From NCBI GenBank assembly GCA_963732375.1, contig CAVSZE010000009.1, positions 35,998 through 99,997 of the forward strand: 64,000 nucleotides of DNA, read 5' to 3'. Below, piece by piece: positions 26,866 through 36,179 of this stretch; the stretch's first letter is position 1, and every line of letters starts with the position of its first letter. The notes under the pieces were generated by a model that saw only the letters and a list, made by a program, of their open reading frames with translations, was not told where the DNA came from and did no database searches. A program made the translations under genes and the position numbers. Origin of the DNA: RPQJ01 sp963732375. Its GTDB lineage: Bacteria; Pseudomonadota; Gammaproteobacteria; Steroidobacterales; Steroidobacteraceae.

Positions 26866-29289
26866 ATGGCAGCACCGACGACAAACATCGAAGCGATGCC
26901 GGTCGTACGCGACCTCAAGGACTTCGATCTCAATTCCGGCATCAAGCTCGAACGCCTGATTTTCAACAACCGCCTGTTCGTGATGCTGGTCTGCCTGGTG
27001 GTGACGCTGGTGCTGGGCTACTCGGCAGTGAGCGTGAGCCTGAACGCGAGCTACGCGAAAATGCTCCCGATCGGCCACCCGTACATCCAGAATTTCATCG
27101 CGAACCAGAGCCAGCTGCGCGGCCTCGGAAACACGCTGCGCATCGTGGTCGAGAACACGCACGGCGACATCTTCGATCCCGAGTATCTCGAGACCCTGAA
27201 AAACGTCAACGACGAGGCCTACCTGACGCCGGGCGTGGACCGCGCCTGGGTCAAGTCCATCTGGATGCCGGTGGTCCGCTACAACGAGGTCACCGAGGAA
27301 GGCTTCGCGGGCGGGCCCGTGATGCCCACGACGTACGATGGTTCCCCGGAGGGCGTCGAGACGCTGAAGCAGAACATCGCGAAGGCGGGGCTCGTCGGTA
27401 ACCTGGTCGCCAACGACTTCAAGTCGGCGATGATTATCGTGCCGCTGCTGGACCGCGATTCGGCTACCGGCGCGCCGATCGACTACTGGAAGCTGTCACG
27501 GGCGATCGAAAAAAACGTTCGCGACAAGTACGAAACGGCTGACGGCAAGTACAAGGTGCGAGTCATCGGGTTCGCGAAGCTGATCGGCTCGCTGCTCGAC
27601 GGCATCCTGCAGGTCATGATGTATTTCGGCGTTGCGATCCTGATCGCGGCGGCAATCCTGTTCTCGTTCACCCGCTGCGTGCGCAGCACCTCGGTGGTGC
27701 TGCTCTGCTCGCTGATTGCGGTCGTCTGGCAGATCGGCATCCTGCACCTGCTGGGCCTGGGCCTCGACCCGTTCTCCGTGCTGGTGCCCTTCCTGATCTT
27801 CGCGATCGGTGTGTCGCACGGCGCGCAGAAGATGAACGGCATCCAGCAGGATGTGGGCCGTGGGACGGTCACGCTGGTGGCGGCCCGGTATACTTTCCGG
27901 CGACTCTTCGTCGCGGGCGTCACGGCGCTGTTGAACGGCGCCGCGGGTTTCGCGGTGCTTCTGCTGATCCCGATTCCCGCGATTCGCGAACTCGCGATCG
28001 CCGCCACGATCGGCGTCTGCATCCTGCTCTTTACCAACCTCATCCTGCTGCCGGTGATCCTGTCGGTCACGGGCGTGAGCAAGAAGGCTGCGATGCGCAG
28101 CCTGAAGCAGGAGGAGCAGGGCGTCGGCACCAAGGGCGTATGGGAGTTTTTCAACCACTTCGCTACCAGTCGCGCCTGGGCGGCAACCGCCATCCTCGTG
28201 GCACTGGCGCTCGGTATCGCAGGCCACGTCGTCTCCAAGGGCCTGCAGATCGGCGACCTCGACCCGGGCGCGCCCGAGTTGCGGCCCAATTCGCGGTACA
28301 ACATCGACAACGCGTACATCACCTCGCATTTCTCACTGTCGTCGGACGTGTTCGCCATCATCGTCAAGACGCCGGCCGAGGCCTGCACGCGTTACGCGAC
28401 GCTGCAGCTGGCGGACCGGCTCGGCTGGCAGCTGCAGCAGCTTCCCGAGGTGCAGGCCACGGTGTCGCTCGCGGATGTCGTCAAGCAGATCACTGCTGCG
28501 ACCTTCGAGGGCACGGCCAAGTGGTACACGCTTTCCCGTAACCAGGACGTGCTGAACTACGGTGCGCAGCAGGCGATCCAGAACACGCCGGACCTTACCA
28601 ACGTCGAATGCTCGGTGATGCCGGTGATCGCCTACCTCAAGGATCACAAGGCCGCGACGCTGGAGACTGTCTCCACGACGGTCGAGAAGTTCATCGCCGA
28701 CAACCCGGTCGCCGACGTGGAATTGCTGCCGGCCGCCGGCATCGCCGGTATCGAGGCCGCGGTCAACCAGGTTGTGCGCGAGGCCTGGCTCAAGATGCTG
28801 ATTTACATCTATGGCACCGTGTCGATCCTGTGCCTGATCGCGTTCCGCAGCTGGCGTGCGGTGCTGGTGGCGTTGCTGCCGCTGGCGCTCACCTCGGTGC
28901 TCTGCGAGGCGTTGATGGTGGTGCTCGGCATCGGCGTCAAGGTAGCGACGCTGCCGGTGATCGCGCTCGGCGTCGGCATCGGCGTGGACTACGCGCTCTA
29001 CCTGCTGTCGGTACAGTTGCACGGCCAGCGGGACGGAATGCCGCTGGCCGACGCCTACCGCGCCGCGCTGTCGTTCACAGGGCGGATCGTCGCGCTGGTG
29101 GGCTTCACGCTGGCCGCGGGCGTGATCACCTGGGCCTGGTCGCCGATCAAGTTCCAGGCCGACATGGGTATCCTGCTTGCCTTCATGTTCCTGTGGAACA
29201 TGCTTGGCGCGCTGATCCTGATCCCGGCGCTGTCCAGGTTCCTGTTGCCGACCTCGGCAGTCCACAAGGCGGCCGCGGTAAAGGCTTGA
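26866..29289 (+). CDS. RND-superfamily transporter (MMPL/HAE3-like)
   Basis: The product has 807 residues, shorter than the ~1050 of classic multidrug RND pumps and typical of the MMPL/HAE3 group that moves lipids and hopanoids. There is one membrane helix at ~37-57, a ~170-residue periplasmic loop, a five-helix bundle from ~240, then a second copy: a helix at ~435, a loop, and five helices to the end. Family motifs include FLIFAIGVSHGAQKMNG in the first bundle and ALGVGIGVDYALYLLS in the second, with the conserved Asp inside the membrane that carries protons. No periplasmic adaptor gene of AcrA type is nearby. It probably exports or relocates a hydrophobic compound together with DUF1302 and DUF1329 proteins. 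Confidence 0.92.
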   Translation: MAAPTTNIEAMPVVRDLKDFDLNSGIKLERLIFNNRLFVMLVCLVVTLVLGYSAVSVSLNASYAKMLPIGHPYIQNFIANQSQLRGLGNTLRIVVENTHGDIFDPEYLETLKNVNDEAYLTPGVDRAWVKSIWMPVVRYNEVTEEGFAGGPVMPTTYDGSPEGVETLKQNIAKAGLVGNLVANDFKSAMIIVPLLDRDSATGAPIDYWKLSRAIEKNVRDKYETADGKYKVRVIGFAKLIGSLLDGILQVMMYFGVAILIAAAILFSFTRCVRSTSVVLLCSLIAVVWQIGILHLLGLGLDPFSVLVPFLIFAIGVSHGAQKMNGIQQDVGRGTVTLVAARYTFRRLFVAGVTALLNGAAGFAVLLLIPIPAIRELAIAATIGVCILLFTNLILLPVILSVTGVSKKAAMRSLKQEEQGVGTKGVWEFFNHFATSRAWAATAILVALALGIAGHVVSKGLQIGDLDPGAPELRPNSRYNIDNAYITSHFSLSSDVFAIIVKTPAEACTRYATLQLADRLGWQLQQLPEVQATVSLADVVKQITAATFEGTAKWYTLSRNQDVLNYGAQQAIQNTPDLTNVECSVMPVIAYLKDHKAATLETVSTTVEKFIADNPVADVELLPAAGIAGIEAAVNQVVREAWLKMLIYIYGTVSILCLIAFRSWRAVLVALLPLALTSVLCEALMVVLGIGVKVATLPVIALGVGIGVDYALYLLSVQLHGQRDGMPLADAYRAALSFTGRIVALVGFTLAAGVITWAWSPIKFQADMGILLAFMFLWNMLGALILIPALSRFLLPTSAVHKAAAVKA

Positions 29290-29335
29290 CGGACGCGCGG
29301 CCGGCTGTCAGCCGCGCAGCCTTCCGTTTGTCGGT
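29281..29335 (+). terminator. Possible terminator after RND gene
   Basis: Nested arms AAGGCT (29281) with AGCCTT (29318) and GCGCGGC (29295-29301) with GCCGCGC (29311-29317) can fold at the RND gene end. A T-rich stretch (GGTTTTT) appears 10 bases later, so the layout is not a textbook terminator. The remaining gap to 29467 shows nothing else I can name. Confidence 0.35.
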
Positions 29336-29467
29336 TTTTCGATAACAACAAGAATCGCCGCCCGAGCGGCGCATCGGAAGTGACCCAAGTGCCGGGGCGC
29401 CCTGTGCGAGAGATCGCTGGAGCGCCCCGATTTTTTTGTCTTGCCAGGCTGGATCGGTCCTGCGCGC

Positions 29468-30946
29468 TCAGCGTTTGCGACTGGTCCCGCTCTTCTTCCC
29501 GCCAGGCGTCCTGCTGCGGCCACTTGCTCGCCCTGGCTTGCGGCGCGGCCTGCGCTGGCGCGCGGCTGCGGAAGTCTCCGCGTGCAGCCGCTCGACGGCA
29601 TCTTCGACGTATTCGGCGAGCCTTCGAACGTCCGGGATCGCCTCGCGCTGCGCCAGCATCGTCACGTGCAGTTGATCGACGTAGGTGGTCACGGTCACGT
29701 TCAGCACCTGCTGGTGCGCGACCACGGACACCGGCAGCGCGAGTTCGACCGGCGTGCCGTTGAAGTACACGCGCCTTTCGAGCCCCGCGGGGTTGGAGAT
29801 CACGACGTTGGCGAGCAGCGGAGACTGCGAGAGCCCGAGCGACTCGAAGGTACTCGCAGCCGTGTGTCCCAGGATCGAATAGAGCGCGAGGCTGCTGCCC
29901 GAGACGGTACCGACCACGTGTTTCATCTCGCGTGTCTCAGCGACGATTTCGGAAAGTCGCTCGGTCGGAGTAGATCCCGGCCTGCCCATCGGTACCTGCA
30001 GGATGGTTATTCGGTTGCCCGCGCCGCCATGATCGGCCAGCGCCACCGGGACGTCCGCGACCAGCGGGGCGTCGGGTGGTGTTCCGCGTTCCTCGAGATA
30101 CCGGTTCAGCGCGACATCAATCGCCGCCAGCATCACGTCGTTGATCTTGCCCTTGCCACGACGGGCGATCGCCCGCGCGCGGGCGAGCGGGAAGCTGCAG
30201 TGCGCCAGCACCCGGTTCGGGGATGGAGCGGTGCGCAGCACGTTCGGCGTCGATATGAAGGGCACCGCCAGTCCGTGCCCGCGTCCGGTGCCTCGCTGGG
30301 ACTGGCCATAGAAGATGCGCGCCAGGTCGCTGAGTGCGGTCCCGGCCTCGCGCGCAAGGCCGAAGAACCCTTCCACCGAAATTGCATCGCCGGAACCCGC
30401 GGCGCTGCTGCGCGCGCCTTTGGTCGCCGACGCGACCGGCAGTCCCTCCCAGATGGCTCGCGGCTTGCCAACCGTCTTCGACGTCGACACCGCGCCAGTC
30501 ACGACGCGAATAAATCCGATACCGTCAATGAGTCCGTGATGCGTCTTGAAGTAGAGTGCGACGCGCCCGTCGGGCAGGCCGGTGAACACGTGCATCTGCC
30601 ACAGCGGTTGATCGCGGGGCAGCAGGCGTACATGGATCGCGCAGACTTTCCTGTACAACTGGTCGAGGTCGCTGCCGCGTGGCAGACGGTGCCGGTGTAC
30701 CTGCCGGGTCGCATCCATCAGCTCGTCCGTTTCAAGCGACAGCAGCGGCTTGAATGGCCCGGGTATCAGCCTGGCATTGAATGGTGGGCCGACCGGGCAC
30801 TGGAGCATCCGAGCGACGAGGTGATCGGCGAACCGACCCGGCGTGCTTCCAGTCGAGGGCAGCACGAACAGCACGCCCACGTTCATCGGCCGCTCGGTGG
30901 TTTCGAGCAGGAAGAATGCCTGGTCGATGGGGGACAGGCCGGTCAT
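29468..30946 (-). CDS. WS/DGAT acyltransferase, copy 3, with basic C-terminal tail
   Basis: The product has 492 residues. The N-terminus MTGLSPIDQAFFLLETTERP and the motif HHGLIDG (136-142) identify an intact WS/DGAT active site, and LANVVISNPAGLERRVYFN marks the DUF1298 half. The last ~35 residues are highly basic (RQRRPRRKPGRASGRSR and KKSGTSRKR), as in copy 2, while copy 1 lacks such a tail. It converges on the RND operon and is followed on the minus strand side by nothing closer than 30 kb of unrelated lipid-operon genes, so it is a stand-alone gene. Acyl donor is probably acyl-CoA; the acceptor is unknown. The tail may attach the enzyme to anionic membranes or droplets (inference). Confidence 0.9.
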   Translation of the reverse strand: MTGLSPIDQAFFLLETTERPMNVGVLFVLPSTGSTPGRFADHLVARMLQCPVGPPFNARLIPGPFKPLLSLETDELMDATRQVHRHRLPRGSDLDQLYRKVCAIHVRLLPRDQPLWQMHVFTGLPDGRVALYFKTHHGLIDGIGFIRVVTGAVSTSKTVGKPRAIWEGLPVASATKGARSSAAGSGDAISVEGFFGLAREAGTALSDLARIFYGQSQRGTGRGHGLAVPFISTPNVLRTAPSPNRVLAHCSFPLARARAIARRGKGKINDVMLAAIDVALNRYLEERGTPPDAPLVADVPVALADHGGAGNRITILQVPMGRPGSTPTERLSEIVAETREMKHVVGTVSGSSLALYSILGHTAASTFESLGLSQSPLLANVVISNPAGLERRVYFNGTPVELALPVSVVAHQQVLNVTVTTYVDQLHVTMLAQREAIPDVRRLAEYVEDAVERLHAETSAAARQRRPRRKPGRASGRSRTPGGKKSGTSRKR

Positions 30947-31024
30947 GGGTCCATCCTACGCCGGCCGGACGGCGGTGCCATCGCGTAATTGGCTAGCTGC
31001 AGCGCAACACGCCGCAGCCCGCGC

Positions 31025-31501
31025 TCAGAGCATGGACTTGAGGAGCTTGAACTCGCGCTCGAGCTTCTGCTGTGTCTCGTCGCCGGCAAACGACGCGATC
31101 AGTCCGCCGAGCAGCGGGATGCCGCAGGTCACGTCGAAATTCCATTCGACGCTGCAGCCGCCCTTCTCGGGTTGCACCGACTTCGTGCCGACGATCTTTA
31201 CCGGCACGCCCTTGATGTCGACGACGATGTCCGCCAGGTGACCGTCCCCGTCAGCGGACCAGGCCTCGGTGTGGCTTACGTCGTTCACGCTCGGCACGAT
31301 CCGGCGGATGGCGGCCGGCGGATTCGCCGGTTCGCTGCGCGAGATCTTCAGTTTTACGTTGGGCGCCCGGCCCTCGCGCTTGATCTTCACATTGCTGCCG
31401 CCGAGACCCGCATAGATGGCTTCCTGGCTCTTCTGCTCGGTGCAGAGCTTGAAGACGGAGGCGACGTCGGCTTTGAGGCTGTGCTTCACGTGGACTTTCA
31501 T
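31025..31501 (-). CDS. DUF2505/SRPBCC-like lipid-binding protein
   Basis: The product has 158 residues and no signal peptide. It begins MKVHVKHSLKADVASVFKLC, the opening helix-grip strand and helix of polyketide-cyclase/START-like proteins, and contains VEWNFDVTCGIPLLGGLIASFAGDETQQKL, a DUF2505-type C-terminal helix region. Such domains bind hydrophobic ligands. Its ATG overlaps the SDR stop codon (ATGA at 31498-31501), so the two are translationally coupled. It is the last of five minus-strand genes beginning with the TPP enzyme at 36048. Ligand and role are not known. Confidence 0.8.
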   Translation of the reverse strand: MKVHVKHSLKADVASVFKLCTEQKSQEAIYAGLGGSNVKIKREGRAPNVKLKISRSEPANPPAAIRRIVPSVNDVSHTEAWSADGDGHLADIVVDIKGVPVKIVGTKSVQPEKGGCSVEWNFDVTCGIPLLGGLIASFAGDETQQKLEREFKLLKSML

Positions 31502-32355
31502 GTTCTCGGCTCCCCGGCGGATCCCGCGGACGCGGGCGCCTCGTTGGATTCTAGTTCGCCGCGCATCTTCCGCGCCATGATTTGCGCGTACAGCCCCGGC
31601 GCCACCCGGCTCAGCCACCATGCGATGCGTGCCGTGCCGCCGAGCAGCAACAGACGCCGTCCGCGTTCGGCCGCTGTGACGATCAGGCCGGCGGCGCGCT
31701 CCGCTGAAAGCGGTCGTCCGGCGGTCACCTGTGCGTGCCTGACCGGCAGCCCGTCTCCGCCGATCGCGTTGCGGCCGATCTGCGTCGCGATGAACGATGG
31801 GCAGACCAGCGTCACCCCGACGCCGCGCGGTTCCACCTCTGCGCGCAGGCTTTCGAAGAATCCGTGAAGCGCATGCTTGCTGGCCGAGTACCCGGTGCGC
31901 GCGACCAGCGGCGTGAAGCCGGCGACACTCGAAACCGCGATCACCAGCCCGCGGCTCGCTATCAGGTGAGGCAGGGCCGCCGCGGTGCAGTTCACGGCGC
32001 CGAAGAAGTTGACCTCCATCACGCGGCGGATCACGTCGAGCCTGGTATCCGCAAAGGCGCTGCGGTGACTCATGCCGGCGTTTGCCACCAGCACGTCCAG
32101 CGACCCGAACCGGGCCACTGTCGCAGCTACCGATTGCGCGCATGCGTTGGCATCGGTCACGTCGCAGGTCATGGCAAGGCACCCAACCCCGCGTGACTCG
32201 AGCTCGGCACGGGTCTCTTCGAGGCCGGCGGGGTCGCGATCGAGTGCCACGATGTGCGCGCCACTTGCCGCGAATCGGAGCGCCAGCGCGCGGCCGAGGC
32301 CGCCGCCCGCCCCGGTGACCACCACCACCGCGCCGCTGAAGGACCGTCTCGCCAT
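31498..32355 (-). CDS. Short-chain dehydrogenase/reductase (SDR)
   Basis: The product has 285 residues, a classical SDR. The cofactor motif TGAGGGLG is at 14-21, the NNAG-equivalent is NAGMS (~92), and the catalytic residues are Ser142 region (VSS), Tyr156 and Lys160 in YSASK. The C-terminal ~40 residues are hydrophobic and basic (LLLLGGTARIAWWLSRVAPGLYAQIMARKMRG), a pattern seen in membrane-associated SDRs that act on lipids or sterols. The start at 32355 lies 2 bases past the epimerase stop. It oxidises or reduces an alcohol/ketone pair using NAD(P). The operon partners (BASS transporter, TPP enzyme, epimerase) suggest a shared pathway with a hydrophobic acid or ketone. Confidence 0.9.
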   Translation of the reverse strand: MARRSFSGAVVVVTGAGGGLGRALALRFAASGAHIVALDRDPAGLEETRAELESRGVGCLAMTCDVTDANACAQSVAATVARFGSLDVLVANAGMSHRSAFADTRLDVIRRVMEVNFFGAVNCTAAALPHLIASRGLVIAVSSVAGFTPLVARTGYSASKHALHGFFESLRAEVEPRGVGVTLVCPSFIATQIGRNAIGGDGLPVRHAQVTAGRPLSAERAAGLIVTAAERGRRLLLLGGTARIAWWLSRVAPGLYAQIMARKMRGELESNEAPASAGSAGEPRT

Positions 32356-32357
32356 GA

Positions 32358-33386
32358 TCAGCGCCGACCCAGGCCGCGGGACTTGCAGAAGAGTTCGAAC
32401 ACTTCCGCGGAACTGAGCTGCGGAACGTAGCCGAACACTTCCTTCAGTCGCCGATTGTCCAGCACCGGGCGGTAGCGCAGGAAATCCACCTGTTCCGGAC
32501 CGTAGCGCGACAGCCCGAGTGGGTGCAGCACGGCGAGCACCGCGCGCAGAAGACCCGGTGGAAAGGTGATGCAGTGCTTTCCGAGTCGCGCGGCGATTTC
32601 CCGGATTCCGAGTGCGCCGTCGCCGGCGACGTTGTAGATGCCGTCGCGGCCCGAAAAAACCGCGTGCTCGATCGCGCCGACGACGTCCTTGTCCCAGATG
32701 AAGACGAACGGGCTCGCCGAGCCCCGGATGGCGATCAGTCGCGGCCGCTCGAACAGCGCTGTGATCTGGTTGCGTGTGGTCTCGCCCAGGATCGTGCCCA
32801 CCCTGAACACGACCTGCCGCAGTTGCGGGTGCCTGTCGCGGTACTCGGCCAGCATTTCCTCTACCAGCCGCTTGTGGTGCGAGTATGCGAACGCCTCGTT
32901 GCCGCGGACCGGGTCGTCTTCGGTGAGCCAGTCGGGGTTGTCGGCGTGATAACCGTAGGCGGCGCCGCTCGAAGTGACGACGATCCTGCTGACGCCTGCG
33001 GAGACACACGCTTCCAGTACGTTGCGGGTGCCGAGCACATCCACCGAGTACTCGAGTTCGCGGTTCGACTTCGGGCCGGGCGTCACGATGGCGGCCAGGT
33101 GAACGACGGTGTCGATCGTGTGCCGCCGCAGCGTATTGGCCAGCGCCTGGTCGCGCACGTCCATCGCGAGATACTCGACGCCGGGCAGGCGCTTCGCCTC
33201 CGGGGTCTCGCGGATGTCGGTTGCGACGATGCACTGAATGTCGCGGCTGTTGGCCTGCGGCGAGCGTGCGTTCTCCATTCGATCAGCGTGCAGTCGCTCG
33301 GTGGGCAGTCGCTGCGCAAGCGACTCGACCAGCGTGCTGCCGAGATAGCCGGCGGCACCGGTGATCAGCACGCGGTGTGCGGTCAC
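32358..33386 (-). CDS. NAD-dependent epimerase/dehydratase (extended SDR)
   Basis: The product has 342 residues. I chose the GTG at 33386, which overlaps the BASS transporter stop (GTGA), over the longer ORF start at 33467. The Rossmann motif is GAAGYLG (10-16), and VVHLAAIVTPG and TSSGAAYG precede the catalytic YSHHK. Extended SDRs of this type act on nucleotide sugars, or on 3-beta-hydroxysteroids and related isoprenoids. The long insertion and the DKDVVGAIEHAVF segment are more like the sterol/NAD-dependent epimerase group than UDP-glucose epimerases. It sits in the middle of the TPP-BASS-SDR operon. Substrate class is inferred from context, not shown. Confidence 0.87.
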   Translation of the reverse strand: MTAHRVLITGAAGYLGSTLVESLAQRLPTERLHADRMENARSPQANSRDIQCIVATDIRETPEAKRLPGVEYLAMDVRDQALANTLRRHTIDTVVHLAAIVTPGPKSNRELEYSVDVLGTRNVLEACVSAGVSRIVVTSSGAAYGYHADNPDWLTEDDPVRGNEAFAYSHHKRLVEEMLAEYRDRHPQLRQVVFRVGTILGETTRNQITALFERPRLIAIRGSASPFVFIWDKDVVGAIEHAVFSGRDGIYNVAGDGALGIREIAARLGKHCITFPPGLLRAVLAVLHPLGLSRYGPEQVDFLRYRPVLDNRRLKEVFGYVPQLSSAEVFELFCKSRGLGRR

Positions 33387-34297
33387 TGCGCCCACCTGCC
33401 GGCCGGAGGTCGCCTGCGCCACCACGATGCCAGCGTCGTCCCGGCGAGCAGGTGCCAGACGCCCCACCAGGCTGCGACGATCGCCATCCCGCCCAGGCCG
33501 TCAAAGAAGTTGAATACCAGCGCGAGTCCGAAGCCTGCATTCTGGATACCAACCTCGAAGGAGACGGCGCGGCGGTCGGCCTCCGGAAGGCGCGCGAGCT
33601 TCGCCGTGTAGTAGCCCACCGCGAGCGCAAGCGCGTTCAGAAGAAACACGAACAGCGCGACCCGCGGCACGTACTCCACGAAGAACTCGGAGTTTGCCAG
33701 CAGCGCCCCGAGCACGAATGCGGCGAAGAACAACAGCGACAACACCCTGAATGCCCGGCGAGCACGTGCCGCAAATAGCGGGAACCGGTGCGCGACGCCC
33801 ATCCCCAGCACGGTCGGGATCGCGAGCAGCACGACGATCGTGCCGAGCACCTGCCAGGGACTCAGGGCCACCTCCTCGAGGATCGGTCGTGTATCGGGAT
33901 TCAGCCCGCCCCAGAAGGCCAGGTTGAACGGTGTGAACAGCACCGAGCCGAGCATCGAGAACGCGGCGATCGTGACCGAGAGCGCCGGATTGCCGTGGGC
34001 GTAGTTGACCAGGAAGTTGGAGATGTTGCCGCTCGGGCAGGACGCCACCAGGATCATGCCGAGCGCAATGCTCGGCGCAGGCCGCAGCAGCATCGTCAGC
34101 AGGAACGCCACCGCAGGCAGCAGCAGCGAGTGCGCCGCGAGTCCGATCAGCGTGCCCCTGGGCGCGGAGACTATGCCCTTGAAGTCGCCGACCTTCATGT
34201 CGAGCGCCACGCCGAACAGCACGAAGGCCAGGATCGCATCCAGCGCGATCAGTGACCCCTGCGTGAAGTGAAGATGAACCGCGTCGATCGCGTTCAT
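33383..34297 (-). CDS. Bile acid:Na+ symporter family (BASS) transporter
   Basis: The product has 304 residues with about nine or ten membrane helices. It starts MNAIDAVHLHF at 34297, overlapping the TPP enzyme stop (ATGA). Family hallmarks are SCPSGNISNFLVNYAHGNPALSV, the sodium-binding region, and FEVGIQNAGFGLAL late in the protein. BASS proteins import organic anions with Na+: bile acids in animals, pyruvate, pantothenate or glucosinolate precursors in plants, and mostly unknown acids in bacteria. The tight link with a TPP-dependent enzyme makes a 2-oxo acid or a hydrophobic carboxylate a reasonable candidate. Confidence 0.9.
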   Translation of the reverse strand: MNAIDAVHLHFTQGSLIALDAILAFVLFGVALDMKVGDFKGIVSAPRGTLIGLAAHSLLLPAVAFLLTMLLRPAPSIALGMILVASCPSGNISNFLVNYAHGNPALSVTIAAFSMLGSVLFTPFNLAFWGGLNPDTRPILEEVALSPWQVLGTIVVLLAIPTVLGMGVAHRFPLFAARARRAFRVLSLLFFAAFVLGALLANSEFFVEYVPRVALFVFLLNALALAVGYYTAKLARLPEADRRAVSFEVGIQNAGFGLALVFNFFDGLGGMAIVAAWWGVWHLLAGTTLASWWRRRPPAGRWAQ

Positions 34298-36048
34298 CGA
34301 CCCTTCGGTTCCTGGTGCATGTCCTTGAAGTGAATCAGGCCCGGCACCCACATGTGCTTCACCGGGTCAACGTCGACGTGGATCACAGCCGGGCCGCCGC
34401 TCGCGAGCGCACGCTCGAGCGCCGGTCCGAGCTCGCTCGGATCAGACACGCGTTCGCCGTGCGCACCCATGGACCGGCCGAGCATGTCGAACTGGATTTC
34501 GCCCAGGTCGGCCTTGATCGTCTCGTCGGGCCCGAGGGACTTCATCACCAGTGTCTTCAGCGGCTTCAATGCAAGTTGCTGGGTCATCTTCACCATGCCC
34601 CACTGCTTGTCGCAGAGCACGACGTAGATCACCTGCAGCCCATTGCGTACCGCGGTCTCCACTTCCTGCGGGTGGAAGCCCATCGCGCCGTCGCCGATGA
34701 TGCAGCACACGGGCTTGTCGGGTCGTGCGACCGCAGCACCGTTGGCCTGCGCGACGCCTGCGCCGAGCATGCCGAACTTGAAGGTCGAGAGGATGGTGTT
34801 CGGCACGCGCATCTCGTGGAACATCATCGCCCACACCGCCGTGTTGCCGCCGTCGGCGACCAGTACGGACCCTTCCGGGAAAGCGAGCTGGCAGGCGTGC
34901 GCAACGTGCGACGAATTCATCGGCGCCAGCATGTCCGAGAGATTCCTGTCGAGCTTGGCGCGCTCGTCAGCGACGGTCGCGCGGTACTTTGCGACCTTGC
35001 GACGGCGCGCATCGAGGTTCATGCGTCCGGTCCGCGACGCGAGCGCGTCGGCCAGCGCGGCCAGGAAAAGCCTTGCGTCCGCCAGCACCGCGATCTCTGC
35101 GGGCTTGTTGGCGCCGAGCACGTGGCCATCCACGTCGACCTGGATCATCTTCTGCTCGGACGGGTGCCGCCAGTAGGGGGCCTTGCCCCACCAGTCGGTC
35201 TCGCCCAGGCGGGAGCCTACGACCAGCACCAGGTCGGAGTCGTTGCGCACCTCGTGATTCAGCTTCACATGCGGCATCGGGATCGCTACATCTGACGTTT
35301 CGGGCAGCACGCCGCGGGCCGCCCAGCTGGTGGTCACCGGCGCGTGCAGGATCTCGGCGACTCTTCGCAGTTCGTCAAAGGCGCCGGCGTGAATTACTCC
35401 GCTGCCGGCGTGGATCATCGGCAGTTCCGCCGCCGCCAGCAGGTCGGCCGCGCGCTCGACCTGGCCCGGGGACGGTTCGACCGGCTCGGTGCGCCGGTAC
35501 TGGTGCGGCTGCCAGGTCGGGACTTCGGCCTTCACCTTGCCGTTCATGATGGTCTCGGGAACGTCCAGGTGCACTACGCCGGGTCGTCCATCGAAGCAGT
35601 GCCGCAGCGCCGTGCGCCCGAGTTCGGCCACCCGGTCGAACGACACAACCGAGTTGCTCCACTTCGACAGATGCTTGATTGCGCCCACCTGGTCGAAAGC
35701 CTGGTACGCGCCACCGCGGTCCGGGTAGACGATCTGCGGGCGGCGACAGCTGGTGATCGCGAGCACCCGGTTTCCTTCGGCGTTCTCGACGGCGAGCCCG
35801 GGCAGCAGGTTGGCGACACCGGGTCCGTTGCTCGCCATGCAGACACCGAGCCTCCCGGTGAGTCGCGCGTAGGCGCCCGCCATGTGCGCCGCGCTGGTCT
35901 CGTGCCGTGGAGTCACGATCTCGATGCCGAGCCGGTGCAGGCTCGAATAGAAACCGAAATAGGTGCCGTCGATGATGCCGAAGACCTTCTCCACGCCCTC
36001 CGCCTGGAGCATGCGTGCAAGTACTTCGCCGCCGCTGGTTTCCGTCAT
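34294..36048 (-). CDS. Thiamine-pyrophosphate-dependent enzyme, acetolactate synthase-like
   Basis: The product has 584 residues from the ATG at 36048, with the three-domain layout of the ALS/POX family. The PYR domain has the catalytic Glu50 in TPRHETSAAHMAGAYARLTG; the central domain follows; the PP domain has GDGAMG (~452). The usual Asn of GDG-X(24-27)-N is Asp (CDKQWG, ~480), a real departure from the consensus that could weaken or alter Mg-TPP binding. The quality of the rest argues against decay. Enzymes of this family decarboxylate 2-oxo acids and ligate or oxidise the aldehyde unit. It is the first gene of the five-gene operon whose second gene is a BASS transporter. The product is not identifiable. 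Confidence 0.87.
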   Translation of the reverse strand: MTETSGGEVLARMLQAEGVEKVFGIIDGTYFGFYSSLHRLGIEIVTPRHETSAAHMAGAYARLTGRLGVCMASNGPGVANLLPGLAVENAEGNRVLAITSCRRPQIVYPDRGGAYQAFDQVGAIKHLSKWSNSVVSFDRVAELGRTALRHCFDGRPGVVHLDVPETIMNGKVKAEVPTWQPHQYRRTEPVEPSPGQVERAADLLAAAELPMIHAGSGVIHAGAFDELRRVAEILHAPVTTSWAARGVLPETSDVAIPMPHVKLNHEVRNDSDLVLVVGSRLGETDWWGKAPYWRHPSEQKMIQVDVDGHVLGANKPAEIAVLADARLFLAALADALASRTGRMNLDARRRKVAKYRATVADERAKLDRNLSDMLAPMNSSHVAHACQLAFPEGSVLVADGGNTAVWAMMFHEMRVPNTILSTFKFGMLGAGVAQANGAAVARPDKPVCCIIGDGAMGFHPQEVETAVRNGLQVIYVVLCDKQWGMVKMTQQLALKPLKTLVMKSLGPDETIKADLGEIQFDMLGRSMGAHGERVSDPSELGPALERALASGGPAVIHVDVDPVKHMWVPGLIHFKDMHQEPKGR

Positions 36049-36179
36049 GGTCGCCCCCGGGGATCGCCTGTGGATACAGGCTCGATTGGTCTCGGAACTA
36101 TACGCCGGTGGGCCTGCCGTTAGGCACGCCCGCCGCGATGACAGTAGACTGCCGCGGTTTCCCACGATGGACATTTCAC

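Noticed and set aside
33383..34297. Naming the BASS protein a bile-acid transporter
   Set aside because: The family name reflects the animal members; bacterial BASS proteins transport varied anions and no bile-acid genes are visible.
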